The notes below the pieces were generated by a model. That model worked only from the letters and a program-made list of their open reading frames with translations, ran no database searches and was not told the origin of the DNA. DNA of 10,511 bases, taken from the NCBI GenBank assembly GCA_902803625.1, contig CADCQV010000222.1, positions 1 to 10,511 on the forward strand, read 5' to 3'. The position numbers and the translations under genes were made by a program. Below are positions 4,216 through 10,511 of this stretch, piece after piece (position 1 is the first letter of the stretch; the number at the start of each line of letters is the position of its first letter). This DNA is from an uncultured Lachnospiraceae bacterium (GTDB taxonomy: Bacteria > Bacillota > Clostridia > Lachnospirales > Lachnospiraceae).

Positions 4216-6630
4216 ATGCGAAATAAAAGATCATACGGATTGATCGTTTCAGTTGTTATATCTACACTTCTACTGTCAGCTGTTACCGTATTTGCAGAAC
4301 CGGAGGCTTTGTCCGGTGACAGTGCGGCTGCCGCAGCAGAAAGCGAAGCATTGTCCGATGACAGTATAGGCATAGCAGCATTGTCCGATGACAGTATAGG
4401 CAAAGCAGCAGAAGCCGGGAGCCTGTCCGTGGACAGTATAGGCATAGCGGCAGAAGCCGAAGGACTTTCCGGGAACAGCACAGGCATAGCTGCAGAGGCT
4501 GAAGCTGATAATGAGGAAGAAATGGTATCACGGAAGACCGGGGGCATACCCATGCCCTGGGATAATGATGTTAAGATGACGGATGAGGACATTTCATTTT
4601 CGGAAATAAAAAGCCGTGCCCATGGTGAAAACGCTTCCCTTGCACAGACTGACTATACTCCGAGAGTAAATCTCCCGTCCCGTTTTCCCGGAAATACGGA
4701 CGAGGAGACAAAGGAGAAAATCACTGCTATGTATCCCCCTGTACGGGATCAGGCCAACTTTGGTACCTGCTGGGATTTTTCCACCATCGCACCGGTGGAA
4801 TTCAGGGAGATCAATAAGGGAAGAGCGGATAAAAGCATAGACTTAAGCGAGCTCTATCTCGCGCTCGGGATCTATAAGACCAGGGAAAACCCCATTGTAG
4901 GTAATGATGCTGCAGTAAGTGAGATAGTACCGAAAGTGTCGGAGGATGAGAAAGCCAGTGATGCGTTTCTCTTAGATGCCGGAGGAAACCACCTGTTGAC
5001 GGGGCAGTACCTTAGTAAGGGCTTCGGTTTTGTCTCAGAGAATGAGCTTCCCTATGCGGAGTCTGCTGTGGATACAAAAGATTACAAAAGAGATCCCCGC
5101 TTCGATGAAAACGATAACCTTATGAATATAGACCTGGATGCCCTTGCGGATAAGGAGATATATGACCTTACGGATCTTTATGCAGCCGATATACATGATG
5201 AAAACGGCATGAAGGTCGTGAAGGAAGCCCTGATGCAGAACGGGGCCGTAGGGATATTTTTTGATGCGGAAACATCCGGTGATAAACTCTTCAACAGCTA
5301 TTACAATGAAAAATATAACGCATATTATTGTTATAATTCAGGTGGACAAAACCATCTTGTGACTGTTGTGGGCTGGAATGACAGTTTTTCCCGCAGTAAT
5401 TTCAATGAGGATCCCGGACATGACGGGGCCTGGCTTGTGAGAAACAGCTGGGCTGATACGGATAAAGATTTCTATAATTACAATAATTATTTCTGGCTCT
5501 CCTATTATGATAGGGGACTTACAAACGGTGCATATATATTCGAGGTTACAAAGGACGTAAAAAGATACGATAATAACTACTATTATGACTCCCAGATACA
5601 TTCGATTAGAAGTGCTACTGTTGGTACCAGCGTTGCAAATGTGTATAAGGTGCAGAAGGACAGTAATGAGTATCTTAAGGAGGTGACTCTGGAGATTCCG
5701 GAGGAGACCGATTATGAGATAGAAATATACCGGAATCTGAAGGATGGGGGGAGTCCGACAGATGGGATAAAGCTCGAAGAATCCACCACAAAGGGCGAAT
5801 TTGCACTCCCCGGCATATACACGGTTCCGCTTGCCGCCCCGGCTCTCCTTGAAAAGGATACCTCCTTTTCGGTGGTGGTTCGTACCGGAAAGAGCTCCGT
5901 GTGCTATGAATCCGACCTTGAATTAAAAAAAGTGAAAAGTAAGTGCGGGTTAAAGAATGGCCAGAGCTTTTATCTGAAAAACGGCGAATGGATTGATCTG
6001 GCTGACGACGAAGACTGGGAAGAAGGAAGCGGTAATGGCAACTTCTGTATCTCCGCCCATACGGTATTCACAGATGATACCTATCCCCCTGATATAGAGG
6101 AAAAGGTAAAGGATGCCTCAGGACAGGAAGTGACCCTTATCCACAATACGGTGTACAATACTTACAGGACTCAGGACGGAAAGGACGTTTTATGCGTGAG
6201 CCTGGAGGACGGAAAAGCTGCAGACAGCCAGAATTATCAGTTTACCGGAAAGAAGATCACACCCTCAAAGAAATCCTTTATTATTTATAACGGGGTCCTG
6301 TATACCTATAAAAAGGACTATAAGATTAGCTTTAAGAAGAACAAAAAGAGGGGCACTGCCGCCGCGGTGATAAAGTGGAAAAAGAACAGTGCACCCTATA
6401 GAGAGGGCGCAAGAAAGACCACTATGCAGTTTAATGTGGTGGAAAGGGCAGTGACGGAGGATATGGTGAGCTTTAAGGTGAAGAAGGGGAAGCTGAAGAA
6501 GCTCACTGTCACGGCTGACGGTATAAAGATGAAGCCGAAAAAAGCCGATTACAGCTATACCACCGTTTCCGGCAATGCCTATTTGATATCATTCAAGAAT
6601 AATTATAAGGGCGAGGTAATCAAGAATTAA
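4216..6630 (+). CDS. Secreted papain-like (C1A) cysteine protease with lectin-like and surface-repeat domains
   Basis: This 804-aa exported protease starts with a signal peptide (MRNKRSYGLIVSVVISTLLL, probable cleavage after VFA near residue 28). Five repeats of the LSxDSxGxAA type follow (residues ~32-97) and then an acidic linker. The peptidase domain spans ~150-450. The oxyanion Gln is Gln179 and the nucleophile Cys185 (QANFGTCW; the Gln-to-Cys spacing of 6 equals papain), with His380 (QNHLVTVVGW) and Asn410 (LVRNSW), so the triad is complete. Residues ~460-625 resemble the lectin-like domain that accompanies such C1 peptidases. Residues 676-740 (FTGKKITP, DYKISFKKN, GTAAAVI) resemble surface beta-repeat domains of Lachnospiraceae-type proteins. 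A Lys-rich end (741-804) looks like an incomplete second copy. There is no LPXTG sorting signal or membrane anchor, so it is free or held by charge. It is transcribed separately from the sigma unit. Its substrate is unknown. Confidence 0.92.
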   Translation: MRNKRSYGLIVSVVISTLLLSAVTVFAEPEALSGDSAAAAAESEALSDDSIGIAALSDDSIGKAAEAGSLSVDSIGIAAEAEGLSGNSTGIAAEAEADNEEEMVSRKTGGIPMPWDNDVKMTDEDISFSEIKSRAHGENASLAQTDYTPRVNLPSRFPGNTDEETKEKITAMYPPVRDQANFGTCWDFSTIAPVEFREINKGRADKSIDLSELYLALGIYKTRENPIVGNDAAVSEIVPKVSEDEKASDAFLLDAGGNHLLTGQYLSKGFGFVSENELPYAESAVDTKDYKRDPRFDENDNLMNIDLDALADKEIYDLTDLYAADIHDENGMKVVKEALMQNGAVGIFFDAETSGDKLFNSYYNEKYNAYYCYNSGGQNHLVTVVGWNDSFSRSNFNEDPGHDGAWLVRNSWADTDKDFYNYNNYFWLSYYDRGLTNGAYIFEVTKDVKRYDNNYYYDSQIHSIRSATVGTSVANVYKVQKDSNEYLKEVTLEIPEETDYEIEIYRNLKDGGSPTDGIKLEESTTKGEFALPGIYTVPLAAPALLEKDTSFSVVVRTGKSSVCYESDLELKKVKSKCGLKNGQSFYLKNGEWIDLADDEDWEEGSGNGNFCISAHTVFTDDTYPPDIEEKVKDASGQEVTLIHNTVYNTYRTQDGKDVLCVSLEDGKAADSQNYQFTGKKITPSKKSFIIYNGVLYTYKKDYKISFKKNKKRGTAAAVIKWKKNSAPYREGARKTTMQFNVVERAVTEDMVSFKVKKGKLKKLTVTADGIKMKPKKADYSYTTVSGNAYLISFKNNYKGEVIKN
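4309..4506 (+). repeat. In-frame 42-bp tandem repeats in the protease N-terminus
   Basis: Units are 4309-4350, 4351-4380, 4381-4422, 4423-4464 and 4465-4506. Four are 42 bp (14 codons) and the second is shortened to 30 bp, so the reading frame is kept. The protein consensus is LSxDSIGIAAEAEx. The units are nearly identical in DNA at TGACAGTATAGGCA in the middle copies, showing recent duplication. They form an Ala/Ser/acidic spacer just after the signal peptide. Confidence 0.92.
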
Positions 6631-6680
6631 GATCCTTCGGGCTGCGCCCTCAGGATGACAGGGTAAGGCTCAGGATGACA
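6631..6680 (-). repeat. Inverted copies of the GTCATCCTGAG repeat after the protease stop
   Basis: Read on the minus strand, 6659-6631 is GTCATCCTGAGGG, then CGCAGCCCGAAGGATC, a full repeat unit starting directly after the TAA stop. A second partial copy is 6679-6668 (GTCATCCTGAGC). That copy pairs perfectly over 12 bp with 6699-6710 of the plus-strand array across a 19-nt gap, so a transcript reading out of the protease gene would form a stable hairpin. No T-run follows it. Confidence 0.85.
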
Positions 6681-6698
6681 TTTACGTCAATCCGAAGA

Positions 6699-6823
6699 GT
6701 CATCCTGAGCGACAGCTAAGAATCAGACCATGTCATCCTGAGCGACAGCGAAGGATCAGACCATGTCATCCTGAGCGACAGCTAAGGATCAGACCTTGTC
6801 ATCCTGAGCGACAGCGAAGGATC
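6699..6823 (+). repeat. Tandem array of GTCATCCTGAGCG repeat, 4 units of 33 bp
   Basis: Units start at 6699, 6732, 6765 and 6798, all 33 bp apart. Each begins GTCATCCTGAGCGACAGC. Units 1 and 3 continue TAAG and units 2 and 4 continue GAAG, so the array looks like a duplicated 66-bp dimer. The final unit ends GAAGGATCTTT, like the last unit of the 555-650 array and the single copy at 2366-2397. Confidence 0.92.
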
Positions 6824-6855
6824 TTTGGAAGAATAACAGACTGGAGGAAAACCCT

Positions 6856-7572
6856 ATGTGGAGATCAGCTGATATAAAGGAAAAAGGAAGAGCCGCAATG
6901 AAGGCAAATTACGGGATGACCATTGTTGTCTCTCTTGTAATGTCCGTTCTTGGGGGTGCGAGCGGAGTCTATACCGGTTCTAACGGGGCGAAAAGCTTCG
7001 GAGGAGCAGTAAAGGATTCGGGATATGCACCGGAACAGGTTGTGGCCGTCATCGTAGCCATACTGGGCATAATCGCGCTTATCATCGCTATTGGCTTTGT
7101 GCTTAAGGTGGCTCTTATTAACCCCCTTAACGTGGGCTGCTATAATTTTTTCATTAAGAATACCGAGAAAGCTGCGGATTTTTCCGAGCTTAAAAGAGCC
7201 TTCAATCCCAACTGGACAAATAATGTGATAACGATGTTCCTTACCGATCTCTTCCTTGGGCTCTGGTTCTGTCTTCTTATTATTCCGGGCTTTGTAAAGA
7301 TGTATTCCTACAGGCTTGTTCCATACATCCTGGCAGAAAATCCCGATATGAAGGCAATGGAGATCATTACCTTTTCAAGACAGCTGATGAAGGGGAATAA
7401 GTGGAAGGCGTTTTGTTTCGATCTTTCATTTATAGGATGGACCCTGTTATCTATTATAACCTGCGGCATCGCAGGCATTCTGTACGTAAACCCCTACTAT
7501 AACTGCTCCTGCGCCGAGCTCTACAAAACGCTGAGATACGGCTCAAAGGAGACAGGAGAGGTTCAGCTTTGA
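6856..7572 (+). CDS. DUF975 family integral membrane protein
   Basis: This 238-aa polytopic membrane protein matches the DUF975 family of Firmicutes. The N-terminus (SADIKEKGRAAMKANYGMTI) is the typical short helix leading into the first membrane segment. Hydrophobic segments lie at ~20-40, ~62-88, ~123-147 and ~187-212. Conserved-looking features are INPLNVGCYNFF after segment two, the FxLxxxxWxxLxxIxxxGI type of last segment, and YxxxxxAELYKTLR at the C-terminus. The family has no known function that I can state; regulatory partners are often assumed but not shown. GGAGG at 6843-6847, 8 nt before ATG, supports the start over the internal ATG at 6898. The stop is 33 nt before the next gene and no terminator lies between, so the two are probably co-transcribed. 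Confidence 0.88.
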   Translation: MWRSADIKEKGRAAMKANYGMTIVVSLVMSVLGGASGVYTGSNGAKSFGGAVKDSGYAPEQVVAVIVAILGIIALIIAIGFVLKVALINPLNVGCYNFFIKNTEKAADFSELKRAFNPNWTNNVITMFLTDLFLGLWFCLLIIPGFVKMYSYRLVPYILAENPDMKAMEIITFSRQLMKGNKWKAFCFDLSFIGWTLLSIITCGIAGILYVNPYYNCSCAELYKTLRYGSKETGEVQL

Positions 7573-7593
7573 CTCTGATATACTGATTGTTGT

Positions 7594-7608
7594 AGGATAG
7601 GAGACGTG
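7594..7608 (+). promoter_or_regulatory. Ribosome binding site and GTG start of the EAL protein
   Basis: AGGA (7594-7597) is 8 nt before GTG 7606. A second AGGAG (7599-7603) is too close at 2 nt. An in-frame TGA at 7576-7578 excludes any longer form, and the first in-frame ATG (7663) lies inside the degenerate GGDEF domain after DSLTGLP, so GTG is the likely start. Confidence 0.7.
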
Positions 7609-10511
7609 GGATCTACAGAAGAATCATTAAATCAATATGACAGCCTGACCGGACTTCCAATAATGGCAGTCTTTATGGGAAGTGCAGAGGAATACTTTGC
7701 CGGATCCTGCGATAAGGGAAAGGATCCTGCCATGATCTTCTTTGATCTTGAAGGGATCAGGCCTTACATCGCAAGGTACGGAGAGGATGAAGGTGAGCGC
7801 CTTTTAAGGGGCTTTGCCGACCTCCTCAGGAAGTATTTCGGCAATACGCGGAGCTCCCGTCCCGGGGGATTCTGTTTTTATGCTTTTACGGACAACAGGG
7901 GTCTGGAGGAGGATATCCCCGCCATACTGAATGACATGAGGAAGCTTGCGGGGGATGACAGGCTGGTGGTGAAGGCCGGGATTTACTTCGGCTTCCGTAA
8001 GGACAGGGATGACATGGAGACCGTCTGCAGCAAGGCACGTTTTGCCTGCAGGAGCAACAAGCGTGAGAATGCTTCCGGGATCTACTATTTTGATGACAAA
8101 ATGGACGAGGCACTGGATATACGTACCTTTGTTCTCAATAACATCGATGATGCCATAAAGAACGGGCATATCAAGGTCGTTTATCAGCTTCAGGTACGTC
8201 TTCTGAACGACAAATTCTGCGGAGCCGAAGCGCTGACCCGATGGGAGGATCCCAAGCGGGGAACCATCCCTCCCTCTGCATATATTCCGGTCCTTGAGGA
8301 GAATAATCTCACCTGGAAGCTTGACACCTTTGTGATAAGGGAGGTTGTGAAGAATATCCGCCGCTCGGTGGATACAGGCTATAATCCCCTTCCGATCGCC
8401 GTCAATCTGACCTATTCCGATTTCCTTGTGCTGGATCTGCCGGATACCATTGGAGCCATAGTGGAAGACGGCGGGGTAGATCCATCACTTCTTGTTATTG
8501 AGGTTACGGAAAAAACGGTGCTTAAGGACCCGGATCTTCTTCGCGAGGAGATCGAGAAGCTCCATGATCTCCGTTTTCCTGTTGCCATCGATAATTTCGG
8601 AAACGGCTACTCCTCAATAAATATGCTGAACGATTTCCGCTTTGATGTCATAAAGATCGACATGAGCCTCGTGAGATCCTTTAATGAGCGAAGCCGCAAG
8701 ATAGTGGAATCCATTGTGGTCATGGCGAAAAGCTTAAAGATTCACACGGTTTCCGAGGGAGTGGAGACCAGGGAACAGCTGGAATTCCTGCGCAGTATCG
8801 GATGCGAGATTGTCCAGGGCTTTTACTTCGGAAACACAAGATCCTATGAGGATACAATGCGGAGCTTTAAGGATGCAAGGGTATCCGAGAGGGAAGGATC
8901 GGGGGAAAGGGCACTATTCTCTGAAGCGGGACTTATCAATATCATCACTCCCCAGGCAATGGCACTTACCTGGTTTGACGGGGAGGATTTCGACGTTTTC
9001 TTCACCAATAATGAGTTTTTCAGGCTTGTTTCCCGGACAGGGCGTGACCTGAATGAGATACTGAACCGGGGATCGGATGACCGGACAGTTGAGGATTTCA
9101 GGGATGCTGCCGTCAGGATAATAGAAAGAGGAGCCGATGAGGATATCACCTTTGATATAAATACCCGCCGCTTCAGGCTGGACACCAGACCTGTCGCCAT
9201 GAATGAGGCGGGAAGCATATTCCTTATGTTCCTTTCGGAAGATATGGAGGATATCGGCAGCGAGGATGATTATGTCACAGATACCCTGAAGGATATCCTG
9301 AGTTCTTTTTCAAATGTATATCTGATCGATCTCGTAAGTGACACGGTAAAGGTCATAAAGGCTGACTATGGAAGGCACAGAAGCGGTGAAAGCGCCCATT
9401 ATGAGACACTGTTAAAGCGCTTCGCCGAATCCGGGGTGATATATGAAGCCGATGTCCAGCGGTATATGCAGTTTTATGATCCCGTGAATCTACGGAACCG
9501 TTTTTCGGTGCAGAAAAAGGGAACCTGCCTGAATGTATTCCGCTTAAAGATAAGGGGACAGTATAAGTGGGCCAGTATCCGCTGCAGCGCTGTTCCGGAC
9601 AGCGACGGAAAGAAGCTTATCTGCTGCACAACCATTATCGAGGGTGAAGACAAGAATGATTTCATAGAGATGTCGAGGCAGGTGATCAGTATCGGAAAGA
9701 ATACGGATAACCTGAGCATCAACGATGCCTCTCTCTGGAATTCCCTTATGGAGATATCTGATATTAAATATTTCTGGAAGGATGCGGACAGACGTTTCCT
9801 CGGCGCCAGCAAGTCCTTCCTTGATTTCTACGGCTATGATTCCGTCCAGAAGATCCTGGGTAAGAATGATGAGGAGATGGGCTGGCACCCCGACGACACC
9901 CAGTACAGGAGTGATGAATACGATGTCATCAAGAAGGGTACTGTTATCCGCAATTCTCCGGGACAGGTATATGCCAAGGGCGCAAAGGTAAATATCCTTG
10001 CAACCAAGTATCCTATATTTAAAAACGGAAAAATAGAGGGGCTTATCGGCTACTTCATAGATACGGAAAGGATCCTGGAATCCGGGGAGGAGCTGGATCA
10101 TGCCCTGTTTATTGATGTTGACAGCGGGCTCCTGAACTCGAGGGGATTTTTCCTTACCCTGCAGTCTATTGATGATAATTACAGGCAGAACGGAACGGAA
10201 TACTCCATAGGCATGCTTGAGATCCCGGAATATCAGAGGATCCTTGTGGAGAACGGAGAGAAAATGGCGGAGGAGCTTTTCTCCGCTGCTTTGGGTGCGC
10301 TTAAGAGAACATTCCCGGATGGGGTTGTCATTGCGAAAACCGGCAACTGCACCTTCTCGGTCTGCGATAAGCTTTCCTCCTCACATGGGGCATTTGACTG
10401 CTTAAGGAATGCTGCGGAAAAGATATTAAAGAATTATACGGACAGCCAAATCACGGTCGTTACTGCCTTTGCCGATTCAAAAGAGAAAAACTCACTCCAC
10501 GAGTTGTTCAC
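7606..10511 (+). CDS. Multi-domain c-di-GMP regulator: degenerate GGDEF - EAL - PAS-like - degenerate GGDEF (3' end outside window)
   Basis: This open frame of at least 968 codons has no stop before the window end and no membrane segment, so it is cytoplasmic. Residues ~10-165 are GGDEF-like (DSLTGLP, AMIFFDLEGI), but the signature reads RPGGFCF (85-91), so cyclase activity is unlikely. Residues ~180-415 form an EAL phosphodiesterase domain. It keeps Glu208 (EALTRW), Asn267, Glu299 (EVTE), Asp329, Lys350, Glu384 (SEGVE) and Gln404 (QGFYF), with family spacing. The second Asp of DDFG is Asn330 (DNFG), which may weaken metal binding and catalysis. Residues ~440-545 and ~565-685 look PAS-like, and ~710-825 is a clearer PAS domain (FWKDADRRFLGASKSFLDFY). 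From ~836 a second GGDEF-like domain starts (DVDSGLLNSRGFF) with KTGNCTF at 911-917 in place of the signature. It probably senses a ligand and hydrolyses or only binds c-di-GMP. It follows the DUF975 gene by 33 nt. Confidence 0.88.
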   Translation, partial: MGSTEESLNQYDSLTGLPIMAVFMGSAEEYFAGSCDKGKDPAMIFFDLEGIRPYIARYGEDEGERLLRGFADLLRKYFGNTRSSRPGGFCFYAFTDNRGLEEDIPAILNDMRKLAGDDRLVVKAGIYFGFRKDRDDMETVCSKARFACRSNKRENASGIYYFDDKMDEALDIRTFVLNNIDDAIKNGHIKVVYQLQVRLLNDKFCGAEALTRWEDPKRGTIPPSAYIPVLEENNLTWKLDTFVIREVVKNIRRSVDTGYNPLPIAVNLTYSDFLVLDLPDTIGAIVEDGGVDPSLLVIEVTEKTVLKDPDLLREEIEKLHDLRFPVAIDNFGNGYSSINMLNDFRFDVIKIDMSLVRSFNERSRKIVESIVVMAKSLKIHTVSEGVETREQLEFLRSIGCEIVQGFYFGNTRSYEDTMRSFKDARVSEREGSGERALFSEAGLINIITPQAMALTWFDGEDFDVFFTNNEFFRLVSRTGRDLNEILNRGSDDRTVEDFRDAAVRIIERGADEDITFDINTRRFRLDTRPVAMNEAGSIFLMFLSEDMEDIGSEDDYVTDTLKDILSSFSNVYLIDLVSDTVKVIKADYGRHRSGESAHYETLLKRFAESGVIYEADVQRYMQFYDPVNLRNRFSVQKKGTCLNVFRLKIRGQYKWASIRCSAVPDSDGKKLICCTTIIEGEDKNDFIEMSRQVISIGKNTDNLSINDASLWNSLMEISDIKYFWKDADRRFLGASKSFLDFYGYDSVQKILGKNDEEMGWHPDDTQYRSDEYDVIKKGTVIRNSPGQVYAKGAKVNILATKYPIFKNGKIEGLIGYFIDTERILESGEELDHALFIDVDSGLLNSRGFFLTLQSIDDNYRQNGTEYSIGMLEIPEYQRILVENGEKMAEELFSAALGALKRTFPDGVVIAKTGNCTFSVCDKLSSSHGAFDCLRNAAEKILKNYTDSQITVVTAFADSKEKNSLHELF

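Noticed and set aside
4125..4592. Minus-strand frame with repeated SSDNAAMPILS-like segments
   Set aside because: The repeats simply mirror the 42-bp coding repeats of the protease gene on the opposite strand.
6631..6710. Intrinsic terminator of the protease gene
   Set aside because: Stable hairpins can form from the inverted repeats, but no T-run follows any of them, so an intrinsic terminator is not supported.
9544..10101. Open frame of 185 codons on the minus strand
   Set aside because: It is antisense to the PAS region of the EAL protein gene, whose frame is open for 968 codons with recognisable domains; the minus product has no recognisable features.

Overview
The window looks like chromosomal DNA of a Clostridia-class Firmicute, most likely a Lachnospiraceae-type gut or rumen anaerobe. 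Supporting signs are moderate GC, strong AGGAGG-like ribosome binding sites, and a typical gene set: a DUF3048 (YerB-like) lipoprotein, a DUF975 membrane protein, a YigZ/IMPACT protein, a two-cluster ferredoxin, and a C1A protease with lectin-like and surface-repeat domains. The family is an inference; no marker gene fixes it. All genes read on the + strand. I saw no tRNA, rRNA, transposase, phage or CRISPR feature.

Left part (1-3038), household genes. The 3' end of purA is followed by an intergenic region holding a tandem array of a GTCATCCTGAGCG-type repeat. A predicted lipoprotein (891-2030) comes next and ends in a clear intrinsic terminator. A tiny 2x[4Fe-4S] ferredoxin (2106-2354) starts only a few bases after that terminator, and a YigZ-family protein (2418-3038) follows. 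A single copy of the same repeat lies between these last two.

Middle part (3040-6630), the most unusual section. An ECF-type sigma factor (3122-3625) is followed 38 nt later by a 102-aa protein (3664-3972). That protein has a leader ending in a double glycine (LSDDELENAAGG) and a C-terminal part with CPYC and CHSC pairs. A terminator ends this unit. A probable promoter and a perfect inverted repeat then precede a large secreted papain-like cysteine protease (4216-6630), which carries 14-aa repeats after its signal peptide. A regulated exported peptide plus a secreted protease is an attractive reading, but a functional link between them is only a hypothesis.

Right part (6631-10511). A second, larger array of the GTCATCCTGAGCG repeat fills the gap before a DUF975 integral membrane protein (6856-7572). 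Downstream, starting at GTG 7606 and running off the right edge, is a long cytoplasmic c-di-GMP-type regulator of at least 968 aa. Its order is degenerate GGDEF, EAL, PAS-like segments, degenerate GGDEF. The EAL domain keeps nearly all catalytic residues, but DDFG is changed to DNFG.
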